DNA from: Isohypsibius dastychi
Lineage: Eukaryota; Tardigrada; Eutardigrada; Parachela; Isohypsibiidae
Reading direction: 5' to 3'
DNA length: 22,327 bases
Assembly: GCA_034696485.1 (NCBI GenBank)
Contig: JAQIWT010000362.1
Coordinates: forward strand, 1 to 22,327
Position numbers and translations under genes: made by a program
Shown here: positions 1-14,293 of the stretch, in pieces
How positions within the stretch are numbered: position 1 is the stretch's first letter
Layout of the letters: every line of letters begins with the position of its first letter
Notes under the pieces: generated by a model
Seen by the model: only the letters and a program-made list of their open reading frames with translations
Told to the model about the DNA's origin: nothing
Database searches by the model: none

Positions 1-92
1 ACGCATAATTCCTGACGCCATCTTTCCCGAAAAACCTCCAATTCACGCAATCGCTCCTCTTGGGAAACAGCATACTGGTCTTCGAAGTCCAT
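1..92 (-). CDS. 5' end of an unidentified gene running off the left edge
   Basis: On the minus strand an ATG at 92-90 opens a frame that stays open for 30 codons to the window edge. The peptide begins MDFEDQYAVSQEERL and continues with a charged helical stretch (RELEVFRERWRQEL). It looks like the N-terminus of a real protein: acidic start, then an amphipathic helix. A short helix of the form L..FR..W..EL also occurs near the N-terminus of FBXO9-type F-box proteins, but 30 residues are too few to name it. The gene is divergent from the BTB-kelch gene starting at 305, so the 212 bp between them would hold both promoters. No splice donor is visible before the edge. Confidence 0.5.
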   Translation of the reverse strand, partial: MDFEDQYAVSQEERLRELEVFRERWRQELC

Positions 93-185
93 TTGAATTA
101 TGAGAAAATGGTTCGATAAAAACCAAAACACCGCTGTGGCGTATGCAATGGGGTACAATGGTGGATGGATGTGACCATTTTGAGC

Positions 186-197
186 GGGGGGGGGGGG
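186..197. repeat. poly-G tract (12 G)
   Basis: An uninterrupted run of twelve G residues on the plus strand lies in the short interval between two divergent start codons. Such tracts can form G-quadruplexes and are length-unstable, so the exact length may also be an assembly uncertainty. No coding role. Confidence 0.9.
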
Positions 198-304
198 TTG
201 CTCCCGCTTGCGATATGTATCCCACGCCCCCAATCAGGCAGGCCAGAGCCCAGAACTATTCATTTCATTTTGCATTTTGAACGAGAGACGAAATCAATTC
301 TTTC

Positions 305-2476
305 ATGTCTATTTTCAAAATGGATTGGCCTGAAAGGTTTATGTACAACAAGAAAGGCAAGCGTTATTTCAACTTGTTCCACTTTTATGATGTTCATGAA
401 GATGATTCGACGTTGAATATTGTCCGAGAACGCTCCTGGAAGATGGAAATGGAGGACCGCATTGTTGTACGCGATCAGGGAGAAGATGGAAAATTCCTTG
501 TTTGCTACCAGAGTTATCTCGTCCAGGTCAGCCCTTATTTTCGATCTTTTCTGGAGCGCTGGAAGAAGGAAAATGCGGACTCGACTCCTGAAATCAAGCT
601 GGAAAATGTTTCACTTGACGTCTTCCAAAAGTGAGCATCTTTCTCGTTTCTTCGATTAAAAGGTGTGTGAATGTTGAGTTTTGCAGTTTGCTGGAGCTTT
701 CGTCGTGTGGACAGTTGGAAATGGGGAATGGAATTGACTTTGGTGAAATCGTTAGAGGTGCCTGTTTTCTGCAGATGGATGACCTTTGCAGTCGATTTTC
801 GATTTTGATTCGAGAGGAGATAAACAACTACAGCTTCTCGATGATCCTGTGGTCCTATATGACACCCGAGGAGTACCACGGTTATGTCGGTTTGGTCAAG
901 GAAGCATCGCGATTTGTAAAGGGCAAATTCGAAAATATCCTGGCCACCTGCGCAGAACAGTTAATGGGAATGTCTGGAGAGCAGGTACTATTTGTCAATA
1001 ATCTTGGTAGAATAGCTCATCTCATCAGAGTCTTTGTAGTGGTTGGATATCATCTCGGATCCCAATCTCTTCGTCATCTCAGAAGACCTACTTTTCCGTA
1101 CACTATGCAGCTGGGTTATGGTTGATGTTTTGGAGAGGTCTGATGACTTTGTAGCCTTGGCCAAGTATATTCGAGGTGGTTGTCTGTCGAAGGAACTTCT
1201 GGCTGAGTTTTTGGACGAACCATCGACACCTCAGGTCATTCGCAATTTTGTCAGCTCTGTCGACGATTTTTCGCCATCCCAACCACGTACGTTTGACTTG
1301 ATGGTGTTTCTCGCTGGTGGGTTGATCAAACGTTTCTTGCTTTCAGGAACATTAGAGGTGGTGACTTTTCTGTCAGATGACGGCAGTATGATGTTTTTCG
1401 ACCCATTCGCTCGAACTCAAGGATCAGTTCAATCAATCCAGAAATTCTACATTCGCGATCAAATTACCCAGATTGTTTCGGCTCCGAATATCATTCAAAT
1501 GTTTTCACAACGCTCCAATCATGCATTCGATCCAATTCTGGATATCCGGACTACGAAGGATGTACGCATTACTTCATGGTATGGTTCCATATGTAAAGAA
1601 AAGAAGTGTAAGTTTTCTATCATCATGTGTTTAAAAATTATGGACGAAATTTGGTTTAGATGTCGTCGCGTATCTCGATGGAGATTTTTATATGGTGGTT
1701 TGGTTCAAGGATAAACCATTCCTGGAGTTTTACACATTCGTATGCTCCACCATTAAAGAGTATTCTTACCCGTTCGACCTCCATGTTCCAGACTACCTTC
1801 GTGATATACGGGAATGTACGCTGATTGGACATGCCGGAAAGATTCATATGTTTACTGTGAATGGTCGGTACATTTATGACCCTCGCAAAGTCCCTCGGTC
1901 GGAGGCTTGGTCGGCTAATTTATCTGTTTCACCGCCTTTCGACAAATGCCCAGAAAGCTGCTGTGTTGGACCGGATGGAATGATATATATTACAGGTAGA
2001 AGAAACAAATTTACATCAATTATCAAGCTGGCGACCTTTATTTACAGCGAGAGGCGAGAATAGACTATGGATTTTTAATGCAGCGACATCGGAATTCCGA
2101 ATCAGCGGTACGATCAACCTCCAAATCTGTTCTATCTGAATTAGCCATAACTCAATGAATGCCAGTACAAAAAGCCATATTTGTGACATACCGGTACATG
2201 TGAAAACTGAAGGTAACCAAAACTTCTTTTTCAGCCGCCTGCACCGAAGCGCTTCGGAAGGTCCTGAAAGTGGAGAGCAAAATTATCTGCGTCATATCGG
2301 AAGAAAGCAACGAGTCTGCAACACGCGTTTATAATCATGGCGATGATTCGTGGACAGAACGCCAGCAAATCATGAACAAAGTGTCTGAGAATGGGGATTT
2401 TTCGTCGGTTCGGCTTTTGTCTTCCTCGTTCCAACCAACCTCGCGAAAGAGTGCAGAGCGACCTTTGGAAGACTGA
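305..2476 (+). CDS. BTB-BACK-kelch-like protein, six exons
   Basis: Exons 305-630, 687-984, 1040-1607, 1660-1995, 2048-2107 and 2235-2476 join to 1830 nt, 609 residues plus stop. The BTB/POZ fold spans roughly residues 50-150: SPYFRSFLE, then a VFQNLLELSSCGQLEM helix-strand and the ACFLQMDDLCSRF helix. A BACK domain follows at about 200-290 (FVISEDLLFRTLCSWV and the RGGCL region). The rest has degraded kelch-like blades, seen in LWIFNAATSEF and in a last exon ending in a W-T-E-R-Q motif. Proteins of this type are usually cullin-3 substrate adaptors or actin-associated scaffolds; that role is inferred from the family only. A second in-frame ATG at 320 is an alternative start. Intron 2 uses TTTGTAG, because the nearby CATCAG breaks the frame. 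The fourth and fifth junctions are the least certain; without them the frame would stop shortly after 2130. The kelch repeats are too divergent for me to count blades. Confidence 0.82.
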
Positions 2477-2882
2477 AGCATCTTCGTTTTCGTGGCCATT
2501 TGTAATCGCGTAAGTACTTTTATACTCGCCTTTTTTCACATGGAACTGTTTTGGCATTTGCATGTAGTTATCCGTTCCAGTCTCATCCAAACCGGTGCTT
2601 TCTGCTGAAGAGTTCTTCACGAATTGCCCATCTTTATCTTTCTCTTCTGTCTTCCGATCTGGCTGCGTCGACATGTTGAGCCTATCGGAAAGGTCAACGT
2701 GATGGAGATAGTAACTTCTTTCATTCTGTTCCTCCCGGAGGTGAACATTTCTAATGAGAATAATTTACAGATTAGAAGAAATGTTGGTTTTTCTGGCAGT
2801 TCCACTACTTCTTTTTTACGTGAATGAAGTTCTCGGCCTAATTGAACCATCTCCTTCAAAAATGCCGGTTGGCAATGTCGTT
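2231..2882 (-). CDS. possible minus-strand coding fragment overlapping the BTB-kelch 3' exon
   Basis: On the minus strand, an exon-like block 2820-2882 (after an ATTTTAG acceptor) joins across a 69-nt intron (2751-2819: GTAAAA donor, CTAAT branch-like site, CATTAG acceptor) to 2750 and below. The joined frame stays open to 2231. The peptide reads ...LPTGIFEGDGSIRPRTSFT, then NVHLREEQNERSYYLHHV, then a K/E/D/S-rich linker and YMQMPKQFHVKKGEYKSTY. It looks like a disordered cytoplasmic tail and not random translation. I do not recognise it. No start codon or earlier exon could be placed, and below 2476 the frame is antisense to the well-supported kelch exon. The true 3' end is therefore unclear. 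It could be a gene remnant, a convergent overlapping gene or chance. Confidence 0.35.
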
Positions 2883-4439
2883 CTAAAATGCAGCGATTTT
2901 AAAAAAGTACTATCTCATCCATGAATTTTCGAAGTTTGGATGTTCAGTTTCTTCCCAAAGAGGGAAAGAAAAACGCGAGAACGCTGACATACTGACATGA
3001 CACCACAGTGTATGCCGGATGTGCGGTGAAGAGAAGACTGAAGACCAAACAGCAAATCTGCATGACGCACCCCTTACGTCATGATTCACGTGCTGTCTCG
3101 CCTCTCTCTATTCAACAAGCAGGTCAGAGTCACAATCACACTAAATCACACTCTCCTTCAGAAAACATTCTCCAGTTCAAGGTTCGTGTTCTTCATTCCA
3201 AACTCATCATCCCGTCGCCGTTTCGTGTATCATCCCGGATCTCTGATTTCACTCTTCATTCGAGAACGAACGCAACATGGAGCGGATCCAAGAAACGTGT
3301 GGGAAATAATGGCGGAATCTGCTTCCAATTTTTGTTGACTTCTCATTGACATCTTCAACCAAATCTCAAGTGTTGTCTCCAAGGATTGTTTGATTGTGTC
3401 TTTTCACACACTGGAACTCCTCCGAGTCAAGCAAGGTAGACTCTTTCACCGACTTTCACATATTTGGAGAGCCTATTTTTCTTCCATTTGTCTGTTTATT
3501 TCCTGAATTGTTTATCAGGTTTTCGTGAGTCTTGTATTTAAAGAACCTATTCTCTAATGACGGATATCGTAATAACTTGCCCGATAGTCGTCTCACTTTC
3601 ACTTTACAGATTACGGGGAAGTCATCAATAGAGCTGTTATGCCTTATTAATTAGCCTGGAGACTTTATCGACGATTATTACACCGCCTCCAGCAAGCGTC
3701 GCTTTCCACATGCATTTTTCCGAATCTGACCGATCTATCTAGGAGGAAAAAGTAAGTCTGGTAGAGGAATGTTGTCATTTTTGGAGTGGAAGTCAAACGG
3801 AAGAACGGCTTCCGGTCTCTCAGTATTTCTTGCTCGTAATATGTCAACCTGTTCTGAATCACGTTGTTCTCCGCTGATTGGAATATCTGGATTTTGATCA
3901 TGTTGAGAAAAAAGTGGGTTCTTATGAAATTTTTGAGTGATGAGTTTTATAAAACAGGACTCGGGCAGAAAATTCATTTCCGGTTGCTTCTGATAATTCT
4001 AGAAATTCGCCCGTAATTTCTTCGTTTCACCTGACTGGCATTTCTAAATTTGCAAATTGATGAGTATGCTGACTTGTGGAAAGGATGCATGAATCGAGTT
4101 TTTGTAATATCTTATCATTTTACAACAAATCGTTTGAATTCTCATTTCCGTTCAGTTTTTCAAGCTTTTTTGCTCTTGTCGTTTTGTCATTCTGTTCAAA
4201 TTTTACCGACGTGCTCTTTGTTTCTGTATTATTGAAAAAGAAACGAGAGTGCTTCCGGATGAAATAACCTGGAAAAAAATGATTCTACGGAAACAGTTCA
4301 CTTCCGGTTGAGCTTAGTTGTGTTGAACTTTGAAGCTTCTCCAAATTCATGTGTTTCTCCGTTCATGGTTGTCTTTGGTCAAAGTATTCTCCCATTGGTT
4401 GTTCAATCGTTTTGTCTCCCTAGGTCCCACCATCCAATA
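2883..4439 (+). promoter_or_regulatory. PI4KB: upstream region of the PI4-kinase gene; probable promoter and 5' leader
   Basis: No protein gene is convincingly supported here, apart from a weak minus-strand frame at 3735-3977. The stretch 3080-3440 is pyrimidine-rich (CTCTCTC runs) and contains a CACGTG E-box core near 3088, as in a promoter or 5' untranslated exon. The first copies of the TTCCGG-type motif appear at about 3816, 3978, 4252 and 4302. An acceptor-like CTCCCTAG ends at 4423, 16 bases before the PI4-kinase ATG; it could be a spliced-leader site or the end of a 5'UTR intron. Transcript ends cannot be fixed from sequence alone. Confidence 0.45.
3735..3977 (-). other. weak minus-strand open frame, perhaps a terminal exon
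   Basis: A minus-strand frame ends at TAG (3737-3735). Its last part is coding-like: NPDIPISGEQRDSEQV, then RARNTERPEAVLPF and a PLPDLLFPPR end. No good acceptor precedes it (the best is a poor CATAAG near 3921), and the opposite strand also has a plausible open frame. Its style resembles the fragment at 2231-2882, so the two might be exons of one disordered protein, but no donor connecting them was found. Confidence 0.2.
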
Positions 4440-9061
<4,622 letters not shown>

Positions 9062-9348
9062 ACAAAACGGTTGTATAGAAAAGCAGCGATTTTTTATCAT
9101 TTTTTCTCTCGATTTCTCTTTCTCGGGTTAATTTGTTTACAAACGAACGAAATTTCTGTCCACTTTTTCTCACCTCTCTTTTTTTCAAGCCCGATGCCTT
9201 TTTTATTTGGGATTGTGAATGAACTAATTAACACGCAAGAACAATCGCACTCAGGATTCGATAAGTAAATTTTTGCTAAAAGCAGCAAGGTAGAAGTTCG
9301 CACAAATCTCGAAACAATGTCGACCGGAAGTCGAATTTGGGTGGGTAA
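9062..9348. other. convergent 3' intergenic region
   Basis: These 287 bp lie between the stop codons of the plus-strand PI4-kinase and the minus-strand UQCRB gene and hold both 3' untranslated regions. They are T-rich on the plus strand. The minus strand has an AATAAA poly(A) signal at 9207-9202, about 140 nt past the UQCRB stop. No clear AATAAA is visible for the kinase on the plus strand. Confidence 0.6.
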
Positions 9349-10092
9349 TTATTTCCGGTCCCACGCGGCACGCTCCATCTTTTCTTTCATGACTTCGTTG
9401 AGATATGGTGTTAGATAATGGTGATGTTTCTGGAAAGATGTTCAAACCGTAAAAATCACCAATAAAACAAGAAGAAATGCTCTACAAGAATAAAAACCGA
9501 CCGAAACAATATTTTTTTGAAAATTCCCGAAAACTGGCTTTCGCAGCGAAAGTCGAAGTTTCGCTGTTGCTTGCGTTTCGTCTGTTATCCCTCCCAAGTT
9601 TGTAAATCGGTTCAAAAACAATTCAAATCTAAAGTTTGTTTTGCGATAGTGCCAGCTAACTCACATCTTCTTGTGGCGTCCACATTGATTCCGGAAGATA
9701 GATTTTATTGCGACTCAGTTGAATAGCTCGATGCAGGCGATGCACTCGCGATGTATAAAGATCTTCTGGTAATCGCCGCACAGCTTCAGCAACATCCTCA
9801 TGCCCATCTCGATAAAGATCATCATGATACAAACCTACGAAAACAACAACAATCCTCAAACCCAATCTTCGACAAACAGAATTTTCGCTCACCATACTGA
9901 TTGTATCCCTGCTGCCCATAAACCCATTTCATGATTCGCTTTTTTACGAAATCTGGAATGAAAAGACAGGTGATTGATGGGATAAGGGAAACAGAAAAAA
10001 GGTTCAGAAATGAAAAAGGGATGCTACTTACTCAGATTGCTCAACGTGTTCCCAAGGTTGGTCAATTTGGGGAGTGGGATGTTTGACGACAT
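9349..10092 (-). CDS. UQCRB: cytochrome b-c1 complex subunit 7 (UQCRB/QCR7 family), four exons
   Basis: Minus-strand exons 10092-10032, 9952-9893, 9834-9665 and 9429-9349 join to 372 nt, 123 residues plus stop, close to the family length. The protein is a small matrix-side subunit of respiratory complex III and contacts cytochrome b. The order of conserved segments matches the family: RIMKWVYGQQGYNQYGLYHDD, DVAEAVRRLPEDLY, RVHRLHRAIQLS, LPESMWTPQED and HHHYLTPYLNEVMKEKMERA. The short N-terminus MSSNIPLPKL has no obvious long presequence, as is usual for this subunit. Splice donors are GTAAGT, GTGAGC and GTGAGT. The GTGAGT donor is immediately followed by an in-frame stop, so an unspliced reading would truncate the protein and lose the C-terminal helix. 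It is divergent from DDX51 and convergent with PI4KB. Confidence 0.95.
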
Positions 10093-10221
10093 CCTCAAAT
10101 TTCAATCCAGATAATCTAGCAAAGGTCCAGATGAATGAGACTCTCTGGGAGTTCGTACTTGTCTACAAACAATTTCTCGAAACATTCGCAGCTCCTTTTG
10201 CATGGCCTGAACAGAATTGAA

Positions 10222-10244
10222 TCAGGTTCAGGTTCAGGTTCAGG
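10222..10244. repeat. hexamer tandem repeat (TTCAGG)n
   Basis: Nearly four copies of a six-base unit (TCAGG TTCAGG TTCAGG TTCAGG) lie in the UQCRB/DDX51 intergenic region. It is not the nematode telomere unit TTAGGC. A simple microsatellite. Confidence 0.85.
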
Positions 10245-10315
10245 GTTATTCGCATATCACCTCACAGGAGGAGCCACTGCATCGAAGCTGATAGGCTCCG
10301 CACGCATGCCGTCTT

Positions 10316-10344
10316 CGACCGTGTATGCTCCGACCGTGTATGCT
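10316..10344. repeat. 15-bp tandem duplication
   Basis: The unit CGACCGTGTATGCTC is followed directly by a second copy lacking only its last base. It lies in the UQCRB/DDX51 intergenic region. A recent short tandem duplication; function unknown. Confidence 0.85.
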
Positions 10345-10827
10345 AATTGAATCGTCCCAAACTTCAGTGGCGTACAGCCTGAAATGAGATCTCAGGCCTC
10401 GGTTACTCAACCTCGCAGCCCGCCCCTCCGCCCACTAAAGCATTCAGTCCCCTTGACTTCGATTCTTCGCCCCCTTGAGTTTCGCAATCCAAAATTTCGT
10501 GAAACTGGATTATTTTCGAATTTGAAAACCCAAATTGGTCTCCGGACTTGTTTCTTCGCTGATCGCATTTCCATCACTCGGAAGTATTGGGATTTTGACA
10601 CCGACGGAAACAAGTAAGTTTGTCCAGCCTGAGCAAGCAAAGCGAGGTCGCAGCCTGTCTGGCGGAAAATGATGGATAATTTTGCAGCTTTAGACATTTT
10701 CATGAAAAGATGTCTGTGAAGGTTTTGCGTATTCGTACTGTCTGATTCTATCACTTTTTCAAAACTCAGTAGAAAGTTTTTTATTCTGTTCATATACCAC
10801 TTGTTTTTTTCAGAAGCAACACGAGTC

Positions 10828-13029
10828 ATGGATGTCGAAAGCGAAAGACCGATGGAAAAAGTCGCAGCTTCCAAAACCAAGAACCAAAAGCGTAAAGCCC
10901 TCAAAAAGCTCAAGAAAGACCACAACCAAGATTCGAAACCCACCGAAGTCTCGGAGAACATCGAAGTTGATGACCCCGTCCACGAGGAACCATTAATCGA
11001 CTTGATTCCCGAGGACCCAATCCCCCCGGAAATTCCAGGTTTCACGATCATCGGAAAATCGAAATCGGCCAAGAACACAAAACTCCCACCTTTTCTGCCC
11101 ATCTGGTACAGTTCGCCGACGCCAGTATCCCCAGGACTCCATGAGAACCTCCTTAAAGTTGAAGACTTATCTGGATTGGCTCCTCACTTTCTTACGATTT
11201 TAAAACAACAAGGCGTCGATTCTTTCTTCCCAGTCCAGCAAAGTATCATACCGGAAGTGTTGAAATACCAGAATTTCCGGAGAAATTTCCAGAGGCGACC
11301 ACAGGATTTGTGTGTCTGCGCTCCAACCGGAAGTGGGAAGACCCTGGCATATGTGCTTCCGGTTCTCCAGGACTTGATGAATAAACCCGATTGTCGAGTT
11401 CGAGCGATGGTGCTACTTCCGGTGAAGGAATTGGCTGTTCAGGTAGCTGATGTGATGGAGACATATGCCAAAGGAACAAAAGTGAAGATAGCTCTGGTTT
11501 GTGGGAAAGTTTCGCTGGAACAGGAGAGAAAGATGTTTTTTGTCGAGGATCCCGTAATGGAATGCTTGAAAGCCAATAAGAACTTGGATGAGGAGTTATT
11601 GAGAGCATTGAAGGTTCGTATTTTAATGATGGAAGTTAGAAGAGTTTTTCTCCAAAATTTCTCCAGTTTTTCTCGTCGTTTTAACTTCCGGTTCAGTTGA
11701 ACCTCATGCGCTCTAGTCTGATGCATGAATAGATTTTTTGTCCTGTATTTGTATTTTTTGTTGTTTTCAGGTTAAACCGAAATGTGCTGTGGATGTAATT
11801 GTCGCAACTCCAGGCCGTCTCGTCGATCATCTCTATGACACTCCCGATCTTGATCTAACCGGTCTGGAATATCTCATTGTCGACGAAGCTGATCGGATGA
11901 TTGAAGAGCTGAAGAACAATTGGTTTCGATTATTGGAGCGTGCCATTTTCCACAGACCGGAAGTGCGTCCTCATCTGGATTATTCCACCGTTCAACACGT
12001 TGACAAGCCTTCACTCCCGCTTCAGAAATTACTCTTTTCCGCTACGTTATCCTATGACCCCCAACGATTCGAAACGCTGAAATTATACCATCCCAAACTG
12101 TTTACCGTTTTGGACGGAAATGCAGAAGGTGAGTTTATTTTTACTCATTCATAATATTTGTTTTTTATCTTGTTTGCTTTTTTAGGTGATATTATGATGA
12201 GAAACGATGCAGAGGTGATTGGGACGTATTCGACGCCGGAAGGATTGAAGGAAATGTTTTTGATGACGGATCCGAGATTGAAGCCACTTGTCATGTTGTA
12301 TTTGATACATAATTTGGGATGGAAGCGAATTTTGGTGTTTACAAACTCGTTGGAGAATACGCATCGATTATATCTTTTGATCAAGTTGTTCACTTCCGGT
12401 AAGCACTTGCAGTCTAGTTGTATCAGTTGAAATTTGAGATTTATGAAACACAATTTTTGATTGATTTCAGTTTCTGGATATCGACCATTTCCGAAAAAAT
12501 AGTTACTAAAACACTTTTGATTTTGAGTTCGAGAAATCGGTTTTGTGTATTTACTAATATTTTTCTTCAGTTTATTGTTGGTAACTTTAAAATTGACCTG
12601 ATTTTGCTTTTTCAAGGTAAGCGGAAATGTCTTGTCCACGAAATCTCCTCCGACGTTCACCAGCGCAAACGTCAAGCCTCATTGGAATTATTCGAAAAAG
12701 GCAGCGTTGATGTCATCATTGCTTCTGATTCGATGGCTAGAGGAATAGATCTGCCGAATGTTGAGAATGTAGTCCTGTATGATGCACCTCTTCATGCCAA
12801 AACATATATCCACCGGAGCGGACGAACAGCAAGAGCTGGACGAACCGGAAGTGTCTTGTGCATGTTGAAACAGAATGAAAAGAAGGGATTCATGGGAATT
12901 ATGAAGGAATTGAGGAAAAGTATGCCGGAAATGATGGAAGTTGGGATGGACATGTTGAAGCCGTTGGAGGAGAATTACAAGATTGCGTTAGGGAAATTGG
13001 AGGCGGAATTACAGCCGAAGTGGGCTTGA
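10828..13029 (+). CDS. DDX51: DEAD-box ATP-dependent RNA helicase, DDX51/Dbp6 family, four exons
   Basis: Exons 10828-11613, 11771-12128, 12186-12398 and 12617-13029 join to 589 residues plus stop. DDX51 (yeast Dbp6) is a nucleolar helicase needed for 60S ribosomal subunit assembly. The N-terminus has a lysine-rich nucleolar-type patch (KNQKRKALKKLKK). Helicase motifs are in order: PVQQSIIPEVL (Q-motif region), APTGSGKT (165-172, motif I), LPVKEL (197-202, Ia), ATPGR (274-278, Ib), DEAD (300-303, II), SAT (352-354, III), ARGID (493-497, V) and HRSGRTARAG (518-527, VI). The family-specific features are TPGRLVDHL, CFTNS-like VFTNSLENTHRL, and a C-terminal LKPLEENYKIALGKLEAEL. The chosen ATG lies 14 bases after a T-rich acceptor. 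Intron 3 has an unusual TTCAAG acceptor, supported by the frame and by homology across the junction. A poly(A) signal follows at 13115. Confidence 0.95.
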
Positions 13030-13675
13030 GTTTTGTTTTTCCAGAAGATCGAGAGTTGAAAAAATTTGTTGTGATATGCGAAGACGGATTTCTTTAAACC
13101 CTTTGTGAAAAATGAATAAAGAATGTAAGAGCGTGTAGAATGATTTTGCTGACCGGAAGTCATTTTCGATTTTGAGAACCGAATTTAGGAGATGAGAGCC
13201 ATTTCGAAAAGAATGAATACTGAACAGAGAAGAACATTGACGAAAAATAGGATTGAAAAATGAATTTGTTGATGTGGAACAAGTCAGTTTTTTTGGCATT
13301 TCCGGTCGATCAGAAAACGGAATTTCGTGGCAGCTTTAATACAGTTTTGAACAACTTGTGGAAACCACGCACCATAGAAACAAGAACGAAAACACTGATC
13401 CTTTGGAATTCAAACGGATCTCTTATCAACGACATTTAACGAAGCCAGCCCAGTTTTTATCGATTTCCATTCAAAGGTGCCTTTACCGTAACACTCATCT
13501 TATCTGCCACCATTTTCTCTCATCACCTTGATCGCATGAATTTCTCCACCGTTTTATTGATTAATTTCGTTGCGCTATTCTCCCGTTTTCTGTTTGAATT
13601 TCAAACTGGTTTTCTTTAAAACGATTTTTCCAGACGACCTTTTTGAGTTGGGATTCATTTCCGGTTTGAGTGTTT
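13030..13675. other. intergenic region between DDX51 and the small gene
   Basis: No protein gene is supported. It contains the DDX51 3'UTR (stop to AATAAA at 13115-13120) and further copies of the TTCCGG-type motif near 13153, 13301 and 13661. A TTTTTCCAG acceptor ends at 13633, 42 bases before the next start codon; the next gene could be trans-spliced there. The spacing of about 510 nt from poly(A) signal to acceptor is long for a nematode operon, so co-transcription is possible but not favoured. Confidence 0.5.
13115..13120 (+). terminator. DDX51 poly(A) signal AATAAA
   Basis: Canonical AATAAA about 90 nt after the DDX51 stop codon, the only one in the near 3' flank. Confidence 0.7.
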
Positions 13676-14292
13676 ATGATGGGAGACGGCGATGGGCGAA
13701 TATTCGAGAAATATTATCATGATCTGCAGGATGAGATTATCTATGATGCGAAGATGCGTTTGAAGAAGCTGATTGGTGATCGAATTCCCATTAAAGAAAA
13801 GGAGCGCATTATTAAAGAATCTGATGCGAAAATGTGGGTGCTTATGAAGGAGTATATTCGCAAACCGGAACCACATGAAGAAAAACGTAATAGCTGGAAA
13901 GAATATCAGGAAGGAAAGAATATGTTCACCGTTTGTGTCCAGCCCATTATGGTAACTTTGACCTTTATAATCAACATTATTTTACCTATTGCACATTATG
14001 AATTGTCAAAAAGTCAAATTGTTTGAAATCAGCGATTAATTTATTGAACAATAATTCACATAATTTCAAGCTAAATTACATTAATCGAAAAGTCACACTG
14101 AGAATGTTTCAGGAAAAAGCGGTGGATGAGATGATGTCAATTTACGCCGATGAAGTCCACAAAAGACCACCACCCGGAAGTGAACCACCTAAGGAGGAGT
14201 CCGATGATGATATCGACTTCTCCGATGGATTATGGCAGCGAAAAAATCGAAAAAAGGCTGCTGGAAAGGGAAGCGATTCTGATGACGAATAA
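13676..14292 (+). CDS. uncharacterised small charged protein, two exons
   Basis: Exons 13676-13951 and 14113-14292 join to 151 residues plus stop. I do not recognise the family. The first exon encodes a helical charged region (IFEKYYHDLQDEIIYDAKM, then IKEKERIIKESDAKMWVLM). The second begins EKAVDEMMSIYADEVHKRPP and ends in an acidic-basic-acidic tail: SDDDIDFSDG, then QRKNRKKAAGKG, then SDSDDE. That tail is typical of nuclear or nucleolar proteins and of CK2 sites; location is only inferred. The start may be either of two adjacent ATGs (13676 or 13679). The intron (13952-14112) has a GTAACT donor and a GTTTCAG acceptor and keeps phase 0. The stop codon lies inside an AATAAA hexamer. Confidence 0.72.
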
Positions 14293-14293
14293 A
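14288..14293 (+). terminator. AATAAA poly(A) signal overlapping the stop codon
   Basis: The last codons are GAA TAA followed by A, so the stop codon 14290-14292 sits inside the hexamer AATAAA. If used, cleavage 10-25 nt later would leave a very short 3'UTR. I see no better signal just downstream. Confidence 0.5.

Larger units (their letters stand above)
10093..10827. promoter_or_regulatory. divergent promoter region between UQCRB and DDX51
   Basis: 735 bp separate the two start codons. It holds two short tandem repeats (10222-10244 and 10316-10344) and a C-rich stretch around 10410-10450. A GTAAGT donor lies at 10614 and a T-rich TTTTTTTCAG acceptor ends at 10813, 14 bases before the DDX51 ATG. 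These could bound a 5'UTR intron of DDX51 (10614-10813), or the acceptor alone could be a spliced-leader site. No protein gene is supported inside. Confidence 0.55.

Noticed and set aside
4308-4439. Upstream in-frame extension of PI4KB
   Set aside because: The frame crosses a CCTAG splice acceptor at 4423, and the added peptide has no resemblance to the family. The ATG at 4440 is preferred.
9517-9726. 69-codon plus-strand frame
   Set aside because: Antisense to the UQCRB intron and third exon, which are well supported by homology.
10222-10344. CRISPR-like or telomere-like array
   Set aside because: Only short direct tandem units without spacers; the hexamer is not TTAGGC; the DNA is eukaryotic.
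10407-11102. 231-codon open frame antisense to the DDX51 first exon and leader
   Set aside because: It mirrors a well-supported helicase exon, spans a likely intron without splice logic and has no recognisable domain.
13009-13299. 96-codon minus-strand frame after DDX51
   Set aside because: It overlaps the DDX51 stop and 3'UTR, is composed of AT-rich codons, and has no domain or splice support.
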